A stretch of 64,000 nt of DNA from positions 4,092,001-4,156,000 of the forward strand of contig NZ_JAPEOX010000001.1 in NCBI RefSeq assembly GCF_026340675.1, given 5' to 3'. This document shows, piece by piece, positions 17,603 through 26,476 of this stretch. Numbering within the stretch: position 1 is the first letter of the stretch; every line of letters begins with the position of its first letter. This stretch comes from Streptomyces sp. NBC_01264. GTDB lineage: Bacteria; Actinomycetota; Actinomycetes; Streptomycetales; Streptomycetaceae. Under the pieces are notes generated by a model. That model had not been told where the DNA came from and made no database searches. It saw only the letters and a program-made list of their open reading frames with translations. Position numbers and translations under genes: made by a program.

Positions 17603-17633
17603 TTGACCCTCGACCTGGTCGAGGGCCCAGGGT
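17603..17633 (+). promoter_or_regulatory. MerR-type promoter with 19-base spacer and central dyad
   Basis: TTGACC (-35, 17603-17608) and CAGGGT (-10, 17628-17633) are 19 bases apart, the lengthened spacing typical of MerR-activated promoters. Between them lies a perfect dyad, CCCTCGACC-T-GGTCGAGGG (17607-17625). It is 20 bases before the start of a protein with a MerR DNA-binding domain, so autoregulation is the simple reading. Confidence 0.65.
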
Positions 17634-17652
17634 TCGGGGCGTGGAGAACGAG

Positions 17653-18762
17653 ATGCGCAGTATCGGCGAGACCGCCCTCGACAGCGGCCTGAGCGTGAGT
17701 GCCCTGCGGTTCTACGACGGGGCCGGGGTACTGGTGCCCGTACGGGTGGACCCGGCGAGCGGGTACCGCTGGTACGGGCCCGAGCAGGTCGAGGAGGCCC
17801 GGCTGCTGGCCCGGCTCCGGCGGACCGGCATGCCCCTGGCGGACATCCGGCTCGTGCTGGCCGGCTGGGCCGGCGCGGACACCGATCTGGTCCGCGGCCT
17901 GCTCCGGGCGCACCTGCTCCGACTCGAACAGGGCCTGTCCGATGCCCGCACCGAGCTCTCCACGATCCGAGCCCTACTCGAACGCAGGGAGACCCCCATG
18001 AGCGCGAGCACCACCCTTCCGACCACCACCCCCACCCCCACGGCCACCCGGCTCACCCTGTCCGGCCCCGAGCTGGCCGCCGCGCTGGACGCGGTCCGGT
18101 TCGCCGTCGGCTCCGACCCCGGGCTTCCGGTGCTCGGCGGCATCCTCTTCGACATCGAGGACGGGGCGCTGCGCGTCGTGGCCACCGACCGGTACCGCCT
18201 GGCCGTCGCCCGCGCCGGGGCCGCCGGGCACACCGGCCCCCGCCTGCAGCGCCTCGTACCCGCCCCGCTCGCGGACGCCATGCGGGCGCTGCTGAGCGAG
18301 GGCGCCCCGGTGCTGCTCACCGTGGACGGCGACCGCGTGGCTCTGGAGACGGAGACGGCCGACCGCCAGGCCGCCGGCCGCTGCCTGGGCCACGAGTTCC
18401 CCGACTACCGCCGCCTCGTCACCCTGCCCGCGGGGCGCCGGGTCCTGGTCGACGTACCGGCCGTCCGCAAGGCGCTGGAGGACGGCCCCGTCCGCCCGGC
18501 CGAACGCGAGCAGGACGGCGCGACCGGCGATGTCAGCGTGCTCAGGGTGACCGACGGGGGCGCGCTGTCCCTCGGGGACAGTGGCGCCGACGACCCGGCC
18601 GACGTCGGCCTGAACCGCGCGTTCCTGCTGGACGCCCTCGCCGCCGGGGCCCGGGACCAGCTGATCCTGGAACTCGGCGCCCCCAAGGCCCCCGTGGTGA
18701 TCCGCCGCCCCGACGACGAGGAGTCGTTCTCGCTCCTGATGCCGGTCCGGCTGGACGCGTAG
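17653..18762 (+). CDS. MerR DNA-binding domain fused to a DnaN-like sliding-clamp region
   Basis: 369 residues from ATG 17653 (GGAG 7 bases upstream). Residues 1-70 are a MerR winged helix (MRSIGETALDSGLSVSALRFYD), followed by a helical linker to about 115. Residues about 130-369 match the middle and C-terminal domains of DNA polymerase III beta: LPVLGGILFDIEDGALRVVA, TDRYRLAVA, FPDYRRLV, NRAFLLDAL and a C-terminal LMPVRL. The first clamp domain is missing, so it cannot form a normal three-domain clamp subunit. It is not a replacement for the true dnaN. Its role (clamp-fold effector domain or link between replication and transcription) is unknown. It is preceded by a MerR-type promoter dyad and ends in a strong terminator. 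Confidence 0.85.
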   Translation: MRSIGETALDSGLSVSALRFYDGAGVLVPVRVDPASGYRWYGPEQVEEARLLARLRRTGMPLADIRLVLAGWAGADTDLVRGLLRAHLLRLEQGLSDARTELSTIRALLERRETPMSASTTLPTTTPTPTATRLTLSGPELAAALDAVRFAVGSDPGLPVLGGILFDIEDGALRVVATDRYRLAVARAGAAGHTGPRLQRLVPAPLADAMRALLSEGAPVLLTVDGDRVALETETADRQAAGRCLGHEFPDYRRLVTLPAGRRVLVDVPAVRKALEDGPVRPAEREQDGATGDVSVLRVTDGGALSLGDSGADDPADVGLNRAFLLDALAAGARDQLILELGAPKAPVVIRRPDDEESFSLLMPVRLDA

Positions 18763-18776
18763 GCGGCCGCGGACAT

Positions 18777-18814
18777 GACGGTGCCCCCGGCGGGATTTCG
18801 CCGGGGGCACCGTC
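18777..18814. terminator. Bidirectional terminator between convergent genes
   Basis: A 16-bp perfect stem (GACGGTGCCCCCGGCG with its complement) and loop GGATTT, shared by the MerR-clamp gene and the ppx operon. Confidence 0.9.
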
Positions 18815-18835
18815 GTGTGCGTGTCGGGTCTGGCC

Positions 18836-19777
18836 TCAGGCGATGGACCAGGCGATGCCGTCGAGGATGTCGTGCTCCGAGACCACGACCTCCGAGGCGC
18901 CGACGCGCTCCATGATCGCCAGCAGGACCAGCGCTCCCGCGCCGATCACGTCGACCCGTCCCGGGTGCATCACCGGGATGGCCGCGCGTTCGGCGTGCGT
19001 CAGCGTCAGCATCCGCTCGCTGATCTCGCGGACCGTCGCGTACGGGATCCGCGAGTGGTGGATCCGCGCCGAGTCGTACGCCTCCAGGCCCAGCGCGATC
19101 GCGGCGACCGTGGTCACCGAGCCGGCCAGGCCCACCAGGGTGCGCGCCTCGGCCAGCGGGACCGTCTCGGAGGCCAGGTCCAGGGCGGCCTCGATGTCGG
19201 CCCGTATCGCGGCGATCTGCTCCGCGGTCGGCGGGTCGGTGACGACCCCGTCCACCGCCAGGTGACGCTCGGTCATCCGGACGCAGCCCACGTCGACGGA
19301 GCGCGCCGCCCCGACGTGCTCGGTGCCGACCACGAACTCCGTGGAGCCGCCGCCGATGTCCACCACCAGGAAGGGCCGCTCCAGGTCGGTGCGGCCGGCC
19401 AGCTCACCGGTGGCGCCGGTGAAGGAGAACTCGGCCTCCTGGTCCCCGCTGATCACCTCGGGCTCGACGCCCAGGATGTCCAGCACGCCGCGGACGAACT
19501 CGTCGCGGTTCTCGGCGTCCCGGGAGGCCGAGGTCGCCACGAAGCGCACCCGCTCGGCGCCGAGCTCCTTGATGACCGCCGCGTACTCGCGGCAGGCCGC
19601 GAAGGTGCGCGCCAGTGCCTCCGGGGCCAGCCGGCCGGTCTTGTCCACGCCCTGGCCGAGCCGGACGACGGTCATCCGGCGGTCCAGGTCGGTCAGCTCG
19701 CCGGTGGCGCGGTCGAGGTCCGCGACGAGGAGCCGGATGGAGTTCGTACCGCAGTCGACGGCCGCGACGCGGGTCAC
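18836..19777 (-). CDS. ppx: Exopolyphosphatase / pppGpp phosphohydrolase (Ppx/GppA)
   Basis: 313 residues from GTG 19777 (GGAGG 7 bases upstream). It has the ASKHA ATPase-fold phosphate loops DCGTNSIRLLV (residues about 7-17) and VDIGGGSTEFVVG, plus the GLAGSVTTVAA loop. It is a short single-module Ppx without the C-terminal HD domain of E. coli Ppx, as is common in actinobacteria. It removes terminal phosphates from polyphosphate and/or converts pppGpp to ppGpp. The start overlaps the DUF501 stop by four bases (GTGA), so translation is coupled; it is the last gene of the divIC-DUF501-ppx operon. Confidence 0.92.
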   Translation of the reverse strand: MTRVAAVDCGTNSIRLLVADLDRATGELTDLDRRMTVVRLGQGVDKTGRLAPEALARTFAACREYAAVIKELGAERVRFVATSASRDAENRDEFVRGVLDILGVEPEVISGDQEAEFSFTGATGELAGRTDLERPFLVVDIGGGSTEFVVGTEHVGAARSVDVGCVRMTERHLAVDGVVTDPPTAEQIAAIRADIEAALDLASETVPLAEARTLVGLAGSVTTVAAIALGLEAYDSARIHHSRIPYATVREISERMLTLTHAERAAIPVMHPGRVDVIGAGALVLLAIMERVGASEVVVSEHDILDGIAWSIA

Positions 19778-20340
19778 GCGCCCGCCTCCGGAGCATCGGC
19801 CTCGGGAGCGTCGGCCTTCTTCTCGCCGCACGGGGTGACGCAGGCGCCCTTGGCCCACCACTCGGGCAGCATCGCCAGCGCCTCGTCGCCGAACGGGTTC
19901 ACGCCCGGGCCCGCGGCCAGGGAGTGGCCGACCAGCACGTGCAGGCACTTCACCCGGTCCGGCATGCCGCCGGCGCTCGGGAAGCCCTGGAGCACCTCGA
20001 TGGCGTCGCGGCGGGTGATGTAGTCCTCGTGCGCGGCCCGGTAGGCGTCGGCCAGCTCCGGGTCCACGGCGAGGCGGGCCTGCATCTCCTTCATCACGCC
20101 GTTGGCCTCCAGCGTGCCGATCGCACCGGCGGCCCGCGGGCAGGTCAAGTAGTACAGCGTCGGGAAGGGGGTGCCGTCGGGGAGCCGCGGGGCGGTCTCC
20201 ACCACGTCCGGCTGCCCGCAGGGGCAGCGGTGCGCGATGGCGCGGAGCCCGCGCGGGGGGCGGCCGAGCTGCTGTTCGAACGCCTCGATGTCGGCGGCGG
20301 TCGGCTCGGTCCGGTCGGTCTGGGGCGGGGGCGTCTGCAT
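19774..20340 (-). CDS. DUF501-family protein
   Basis: 188 residues. It contains the DUF501 core: AIAHRCPCGQPDVVET, TLYYLTCPRA, then DRVKCLHVLVGHSLA and NPFGDEALAML. The paired cysteines (CPCG, CP, KC, TPCG) suggest metal or redox chemistry, but the function of the family is unknown. It is always found between the septation protein DivIC/FtsB and Ppx in actinobacteria, and here it is 40 bases after divIC and overlaps ppx by 4 bases. The acidic C-terminal tail contains a short EADAPEA repeat. Confidence 0.9.
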   Translation of the reverse strand: MQTPPPQTDRTEPTAADIEAFEQQLGRPPRGLRAIAHRCPCGQPDVVETAPRLPDGTPFPTLYYLTCPRAAGAIGTLEANGVMKEMQARLAVDPELADAYRAAHEDYITRRDAIEVLQGFPSAGGMPDRVKCLHVLVGHSLAAGPGVNPFGDEALAMLPEWWAKGACVTPCGEKKADAPEADAPEAGA

Positions 20341-20380
20341 GCCTGGAGGAAGTCTTTTCGTTCTCGTGGATGGGTGGGAC

Positions 20381-20869
20381 TCAGTCGCCCGGGCGGTCGG
20401 CCTTGTCGACGCCGTCCCAGACGTTGGAGTACCAGGGCCGGTCGGTGGCGGCCTGTCCGCCGCGGCGCTGCTCGCCCGCTGCGGCTCCGGGGTCGGTCAT
20501 GATGTAGCTGACCTCACCCGGCCGGACGAAGTGCAGGTGCTTGCGCGCCTGCTGCTCGGCGTACGCGTTGTCCTGCCAGCGGGCCTTCTCGTCGCGCAGC
20601 CGTTCCAGCCGGTCCCGCGCGGAGACGGCCTCCTTCTCCTGCTTGGCGATCTCCGAGCGCTGGGAGACGTACTGGCGCATCGGATACGCGAGGGCGACGA
20701 CCAGGGTACAGAGGACGAGCACGAGGAGGGCGGCCCGGCCGGTGAGCCGGCTGCGGCGGACCTGCCGGCGGGACTGCGAGCGGTACACGTGTGCCGCGGT
20801 CCGCTCACCGAGCTGCTTGAGCCTGGTCGCGGTCGAGAACGTGGCGAACCGGTCCCGGTTCCCGGCCAT
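20381..20869 (-). CDS. divIC: Septum formation initiator DivIC/FtsB
   Basis: 162 residues with GGGGAGG 8 bases before the ATG. The cytosolic N-terminus (1-44) is basic, one membrane helix spans about 45-63 (AALLVLVLCTLVVALAYPM), then an extracytoplasmic coiled coil (about 66-100, QRSEIAKQEKEAVSARDRL) and the family signature HLHFVRPGEVSY. It forms the FtsL/FtsQ/DivIC complex at the septum, in Streptomyces mainly needed for sporulation septation. It is the first gene of a three-gene operon. The promoter region carries a tandem repeat (20881-20902). Confidence 0.92.
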   Translation of the reverse strand: MAGNRDRFATFSTATRLKQLGERTAAHVYRSQSRRQVRRSRLTGRAALLVLVLCTLVVALAYPMRQYVSQRSEIAKQEKEAVSARDRLERLRDEKARWQDNAYAEQQARKHLHFVRPGEVSYIMTDPGAAAGEQRRGGQAATDRPWYSNVWDGVDKADRPGD

Positions 20870-20880
20870 TGATCCGCCTC

Positions 20881-20902
20881 CCCTATATGCGCCCTATATG
20901 CG
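20881..20902 (-). promoter_or_regulatory. Tandem 11-bp repeat in the divIC promoter region
   Basis: CCCTATATGCG occurs twice in direct succession, ending 12 bases before the divIC ATG. On the coding strand this gives two CATATAGGG copies, each with a -10-like AT core. The copy nearer the gene also supplies part of the GGGGAGG ribosome site. Confidence 0.5.
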
Positions 20903-20912
20903 CACGACGCAC

Positions 20913-20953
20913 TACGTCCCCGCACACGGTACGGGACCGAGTGCGGGGACGTA
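20913..20953 (-). terminator. Enolase terminator
   Basis: TACGTCCCCGCAC (20913-20925) pairs perfectly with GTGCGGGGACGTA (20941-20953) over a 15-base loop, separating eno from the divIC operon. Confidence 0.82.
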
Positions 20954-20988
20954 GGGAGGCTTGCGCCCCTAAGGACCGATCAGGGTGT

Positions 20989-22338
<1,350 letters not shown>

Positions 22339-22397
22339 TTAGAGCCTAACCGCCTCCGGGGCCTCGGCCACCCGACCGCCCGGGTCCTGGGACGAAA

Positions 22398-22446
22398 AAG
22401 GGCCTGAATGCCCCTCTTACAGGACATAGGGCCCTTGATCACCGAC
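22398..22446 (-). terminator. Intrinsic terminator with a T-tract between rpfA and eno
   Basis: On the minus strand AAGGGCC pairs with GGCCCTT around a 35-base loop and runs into TTTTT. A U-run is rare for Streptomyces terminators. It is a second stop signal behind rpfA. Confidence 0.55.
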
Positions 22447-22484
22447 GTTCCGGAGACCCCGTCAGGCCGGAGGCCCGCACACAG

Positions 22485-22522
22485 CACCGCCCGGCGCGAA
22501 GGGGGTTACGCGCCGGGCGGTG
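22485..22522 (-). terminator. rpfA terminator
   Basis: A perfect 14-bp stem (CACCGCCCGGCGCG with its complement) and a 10-base loop, 73 bases after the rpfA stop. Confidence 0.85.
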
Positions 22523-22594
22523 GAATCGCGTGGTGGAGCTACGCGACGGAACTACTGCGTGTCGCCGAAGCGGACGCCATCGTTCTCACAGGTT

Positions 22595-23308
22595 TCAGCT
22601 GAGGTTCAGCTTCTGACCCGGGTAGATCAGGTCGGCGTCCGACACGATCTCCTTGTTGAGCTCGAAGAGCTTCTCCCAGCCACCGGACACGTTGTTCGCG
22701 TCGGCGATCGCACCCAGCGTGTCGCCGGACTTGACCTCGTAGGAGCCGTTGCCCGTCTTGGGGGTCTCGGTCTTCGGCGCGGCGGCCGGGCGCTCGGAGC
22801 GGGTCGTCGGAGCCTCGACGCGCTTGGTCTCCTTCTTCGGAGCCTCGGTCTTCGGCTTCGGCGCGGCCGGCTTCGGCTGCGTCTTCGGCTTGGAGGGGGT
22901 GGTCTGCCCCGACCCGCCGGTGTAGGAGGAGTTCGACAGGCCGACGCCGCAGGACGGCCAGGCGCCCTTGCCCTGGCCCTTGAGGACCTTCTCGGCGATG
23001 GCTATCTGCTGCGACTTGGAGGCCTGGTTGGCCTGCGCGGCGTACGCCTTGCCGCCGTACGCGGCCCAGGTGGAGGACGAGAACTGCAGGCCGCCGTAGT
23101 AGCCGTTGCCCGTGTTGATGGACCAGTTGCCGCCCGACTCGCACGAGGCGACGCGGTCCCACTCGGCGCCGGTCGCGGCGGAAGCGGTGCCCGCGGCCAT
23201 CAGCGGCGCGGCCACGGCCACACCGGCGACACCGGCGAGCGTGACGAGACGGACAGACCGCTGAATGGCAGCGCCGCGACGGTGCTTGCCCTTGCCCGAA
23301 AGCAGCAT
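22595..23308 (-). CDS. rpfA: Resuscitation-promoting factor (transglycosylase-like plus LysM)
   Basis: 237 residues. A Sec signal peptide ends near residue 45 (GTASAATG). The Rpf lysozyme-like domain covers about 46-125: EWDRVASCESGGNWSINTG carries the catalytic Glu (in CESGG), and the pair C...SCGVG closes a disulfide. A Pro/Lys/Ala-rich wall-spanning linker follows, then a C-terminal LysM (YEVKSGDTLGAIADANNVSG). It cleaves peptidoglycan glycan strands during spore germination and growth. The gene next to eno in S. coelicolor is rpfA, hence the symbol. It is controlled by the c-di-AMP riboswitch at 23325-23523. Confidence 0.92.
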   Translation of the reverse strand: MLLSGKGKHRRGAAIQRSVRLVTLAGVAGVAVAAPLMAAGTASAATGAEWDRVASCESGGNWSINTGNGYYGGLQFSSSTWAAYGGKAYAAQANQASKSQQIAIAEKVLKGQGKGAWPSCGVGLSNSSYTGGSGQTTPSKPKTQPKPAAPKPKTEAPKKETKRVEAPTTRSERPAAAPKTETPKTGNGSYEVKSGDTLGAIADANNVSGGWEKLFELNKEIVSDADLIYPGQKLNLS

Positions 23309-23324
23309 GGAGTTCTCCTCACCG

Positions 23325-23523
23325 ACGCCTACGAGGTGAGCTGTCGGGTTCGGGCGAGTGAGTGCCCGGCCGAGCGACCTAGCGCTTGGCTTAACCCCTA
23401 GCCGGCGATGTGACCGTCTCTCAACGGCCGCTGCCGGCGCCTACCTTGGTTCCCCCGCTCCTGCCTTCGGCGCTTTACGCGACGAGTGTTCCCTCCGTCC
23501 GCCGGCAGGATTCGGCGATGCGG
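23325..23523 (-). promoter_or_regulatory. c-di-AMP riboswitch (ydaO/yuaA class) of rpfA
   Basis: On the minus strand the 5' UTR shows the ydaO landmarks in order: CGCCGAATCCTGCCGGC, GGGGGAACCAAGG, GGGGTTAAGCC, CCGAACCCGACAGCTCACC, and the closing TCGTAGGCG, ending 17 bases before the rpfA ATG. In this class c-di-AMP binding promotes transcription termination or attenuation. In S. coelicolor the rpfA leader carries such a switch, and an antisense sRNA (scr3097) has been described there. A corresponding plus-strand sRNA here is possible but not visible. Confidence 0.9.
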
Positions 23524-23568
23524 TCGAAGGAGCCCGCGGTGGCGAGCGATTCAGAAGGTAGACAGGTC

Positions 23569-23602
23569 TCCCCCCGATGTTCAACGAGGAACATCGGGGG
23601 GA
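23569..23602 (-). terminator. rpfC terminator upstream of the riboswitch
   Basis: TCCCCCCGATGTT (23569-23581) pairs perfectly with AACATCGGGGGGA (23590-23602), loop CAACGAGG. It lies 160 bases beyond the stop of the upstream rpf gene and 45 bases before the riboswitch. Confidence 0.82.
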
Positions 23603-23761
23603 AACGGTGCCTACTTGCGCTCCCCGGAAGGACGTTTGCGCAGGTGAGGGCGGGGTTTGCGGAACGCTCCGGGCCTGACACGCCAGTTGACCTGAAGAGA
23701 CACATGTCTCACTTACAGAAAACGGACAATCAGCTGGTTCCGGGCGCCTCAAGTGTCCCTA

Positions 23762-24925
23762 TTAGTGCGTTAGATCCAGGTTCTGGCCGGGCTTGATGAG
23801 GTCCGCATCTCCGCCGATGACCTGCTCGTTGGCCTCATAGAGACCCTTCCAGCCGCCCTTCACTCCGTTGGCGTCCGCGATCTCGATCAGGCTGTCGCCC
23901 GCCTTCACGGTGTACGTCGCCTCCGACGCGGCATCAGACGCGGCGGGCGCCTCGACCGCGGCCGGGCCGCGGTGCTTGCCGCCGCCGCCGGTCGCGCCGG
24001 GGGTCGCCGTCCCATCCGGAGCGGTGGAGGCGCCGGGTGCGCCCGGGGTCGTCGGGGCCGTGGGATCAACCGGGTTGACCGGATTTGCCGGGTTCGCGGA
24101 GTTCCCGGGATCGGTCGGGTCGATCGGGTTGGCCGGGTCGAGCGGGGACACGGGGGTCGTCGGGCCCACCGGCGCGGTCGGGTCCGTGGACGGCGGAGCC
24201 ACCGGCGTGGTGGGGCCGACCGGAGCGGTCGGGTCCGTGGACGGCGGCGTCACCGGGGCCGTGGGGTCCACCGGGCTCGTGGGAGCCGTCGGGTCGCCCG
24301 GGAGTCCCGGGGGCGTCTCCAGGTCCGGCGCGGGCATGACGGGCAGTTCGCCGGGCACGCCGATCGGATAGTCGGGCTGCGTCGAGGCCGACGGGGCCTC
24401 GGGAGCCGGGCTCTTCGGCGTAGGGGCCCCGAAGTCCGTGGAGGGCTTGCCCGAGCCGGTGTGGGGCACGGAGTCGTCCGGGCGGGACGGGGTCGGGGCG
24501 AGGGATCCGGAACCGCCGGGCAGGCCCGGGTCCACCTCGGCCGCGGGCGCGTCCTGCGTCAGACCGGCCCGCACTCCGCACAGCGGCCACGCCTGGGGCC
24601 CCTGGGAAGCCAGCACCCGCTCCGCCACGGCGATCTGCTGGGAGCGGCTGGCGAGGTCGGCGCGCTGCGCGAAGTCGAGTCCACCGGCGTTCTTCCACTG
24701 CTCCTGGCTGAACTGCAGCCCGCCGTAGGCGCCACCGCCGAAGTTGGCGCTCCAGGTTCCGCCGCTCTCGCACTCGGCGACCTGGTCCCATGTGGAGGTC
24801 TCCGCGGCGCTCGCGCCCGTGGCGGCGAGCAGCGGCAGGGCGAGGGCGGTGCCGGTGACTCCGGCGGTGACGACAAGTGCGGGCACTTGTCGGGGGCGTC
24901 TGTGGCGGCCGTTCCCGGAACGCAT
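23762..24925 (-). CDS. rpfC: Second resuscitation-promoting factor with a long Pro/Thr repeat linker and LysM
   Basis: 387 residues from ATG 24925. The signal peptide ends at ATGASAAET. The Rpf domain follows (STWDQVAECESGGTWSANFG, catalytic Glu in CESGG, closing WPLCGV). About 190 residues of linker rich in Pro, Thr and Gly include two near-perfect 17-residue copies of PPSTDPTAPVGPTTPVA. A basic GKHRG patch precedes a C-terminal LysM (YTVKAGDSLIEIADANGVKG). The role is as for rpfA, but the linker is far longer, so it may reach across a thicker wall. No c-di-AMP riboswitch is seen in its 5' region. The order eno-rpfA-rpfC matches S. coelicolor. Confidence 0.88.
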   Translation of the reverse strand: MRSGNGRHRRPRQVPALVVTAGVTGTALALPLLAATGASAAETSTWDQVAECESGGTWSANFGGGAYGGLQFSQEQWKNAGGLDFAQRADLASRSQQIAVAERVLASQGPQAWPLCGVRAGLTQDAPAAEVDPGLPGGSGSLAPTPSRPDDSVPHTGSGKPSTDFGAPTPKSPAPEAPSASTQPDYPIGVPGELPVMPAPDLETPPGLPGDPTAPTSPVDPTAPVTPPSTDPTAPVGPTTPVAPPSTDPTAPVGPTTPVSPLDPANPIDPTDPGNSANPANPVNPVDPTAPTTPGAPGASTAPDGTATPGATGGGGKHRGPAAVEAPAASDAASEATYTVKAGDSLIEIADANGVKGGWKGLYEANEQVIGGDADLIKPGQNLDLTH

Positions 24926-25029
24926 GAGGCTGCACCTTTCGCATAACGGCGGGGTAACGGCAGAACCTAGCGGCCTTCGAACGCCTGTCACAAGTTTGGG
25001 CAGCCAACTGACTTCAGGTCAGGCCGGTT

Positions 25030-26361
25030 TCAGGTGTTTTGGGCGGTGGATTCGGCCGAGAAGCGGACCGGGAGCGTCCGCAGCCCCCGCATGATGAGCC
25101 CACCGCGCCAGCGCAGCTCCTCGGGCCCCACAGCCAGTTCCAGATCGGGCAGCCGGGTCAGCAGGGTCGCGAGCGCCGTCTGCCCTTCGAGCCGGGCGAG
25201 CGGAGCGCCCAGGCAGTAGTGGATGCCGTGCCCGTATCCGAGGTGCTGGTTGTCCGTCCGGGAGAGGTCCAGCGCGTCCGGGTCGTCGAACCGCTCGGGG
25301 TCCCGGTCGGCGGCCGCCAGGACCACCAGTACCGGATCGCCCGCCGCGATCCGCCGGCCGCCGAGCTCGAAGGCCTCGGTGGCGAACCGCCAGGTGGCCA
25401 GCTCCACGGGGCCGTCGTAGCGCAGCAGCTCCTCCACGCCGGTCTCCAGCAGTCCGCTCTCGCCGGCGGCGAGGGAGAGCTGGAGGCGTTCGCGCTGCTC
25501 CGGGTTCATGAAGAGGGAGTGGACCCCGTTGCCGATGAGATTGACCGTGGTCTCGAACCCCGCGAACAAGAGGATGAAAGCCATCGCGGTGGCCTCGGCC
25601 TCCGTCAGGTGGTCACCGTGGTCGCTGGCCCGGATCAGATCGGAGATCAGGTCGTCGCCGAGGTCGTCGCGCTTGCGGTGGATGAGCTCGCCGAGATAGG
25701 TGCGCATCTGCTTCACGGACCGGGCCACCCCGCCGCGCGGCCCGCCGCCGTGCCGGATCATCATGCCCGCCCAGTCGCGGAAGTCGTCCTGGTCCTCTCG
25801 CGGTACACCGAGCATCTCGCAGATGGCGTAGATGGGGAGCGGGAAGGCGAACTCGTGGATGAGGTCGGCCTCGCCCTTCTCCGCGAACTGGTCGATGAGG
25901 TGGTCGGTCAGCTCCTGCACCCTCGGGGTGAACTCGGCGACCCTGCGCGGGGTGAACGCCTTCGACACCAGACGGCGCAGCCGGGTGTGGTCCGGCGGGT
26001 CGATGTTGAGGAGATGGGTCATCAGCTCCGCCTTGCGCTCCCCGGGGATCCCGGTGCGGCCCTTGGCGTGCGCGGAGCCCTCGTGGTGGGCCGGGTTCTT
26101 GCTGAGCCGCTGGTCGGCGAGGGCCTGGCGGGCGTCGGCGTACCGGGTGACGAGCCAGGCCTCGACCCCGCTGGGGAGCGTGGTGCGGTGCACGGGGGCG
26201 TGCTCGCGCAGCCAGGCGTACGCCGGGTACGGGTCGGTCGCGAACTCCCAGTCGAACAGGGTCGGCGGTGGGGCGGATCCGTCCACCGGTCCGTCCGTGG
26301 ATCCGTCCACGGACTGCTCGGCGGTGGGCTCTTCTGCGGCTGCGGGGGTCTGCTCGTGCAC
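25030..26361 (-). CDS. Cytochrome P450 (CYP107-like)
   Basis: 443 residues from GTG 26361. Landmarks: I-helix oxygen-binding AGFETT, K-helix ExxR in EELLRYDG, and the haem loop GYGHGIHYCLGAPLAR with the axial thiolate Cys383. It has no membrane anchor, so it is a soluble class I P450 needing ferredoxin and reductase; neither is adjacent, but a globin-reductase is divergent at 26477. The N-terminal 35 residues are a low-complexity Asp/Ser/Gly extension. The substrate is unknown. Confidence 0.9.
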   Translation of the reverse strand: MHEQTPAAAEEPTAEQSVDGSTDGPVDGSAPPPTLFDWEFATDPYPAYAWLREHAPVHRTTLPSGVEAWLVTRYADARQALADQRLSKNPAHHEGSAHAKGRTGIPGERKAELMTHLLNIDPPDHTRLRRLVSKAFTPRRVAEFTPRVQELTDHLIDQFAEKGEADLIHEFAFPLPIYAICEMLGVPREDQDDFRDWAGMMIRHGGGPRGGVARSVKQMRTYLGELIHRKRDDLGDDLISDLIRASDHGDHLTEAEATAMAFILLFAGFETTVNLIGNGVHSLFMNPEQRERLQLSLAAGESGLLETGVEELLRYDGPVELATWRFATEAFELGGRRIAAGDPVLVVLAAADRDPERFDDPDALDLSRTDNQHLGYGHGIHYCLGAPLARLEGQTALATLLTRLPDLELAVGPEELRWRGGLIMRGLRTLPVRFSAESTAQNT

Positions 26362-26438
26362 CCGGAGACCGTATCCCGCCCGCCACCCGACACCCCATAT
26401 GAGCTATTTATCGCGGCTGTCCGTAGATCGGCCGTGGC

Positions 26439-26469
26439 TTGACCTCACGTTCTCCGGCGTTCCTACTTT
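26439..26469 (+). promoter_or_regulatory. Promoter of the flavohaemoglobin-like gene
   Basis: TTGACC (26439-26444) and TACTTT (26464-26469), 19-base spacer, with the GTG at 26477 only 7 bases beyond. This places transcription and translation starts together, implying a leaderless mRNA. Confidence 0.6.
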
Positions 26470-26476
26470 CGGTTTT

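Noticed and set aside
24926..25030. Possible second c-di-AMP riboswitch before rpfC
   Set aside because: None of the conserved ydaO segments is present in the 5' region.
26399..26476. ATG 26399 as start of the flavohaemoglobin gene
   Set aside because: No ribosome site, and the likely -35/-10 lies inside this stretch. It is kept only as an alternative.
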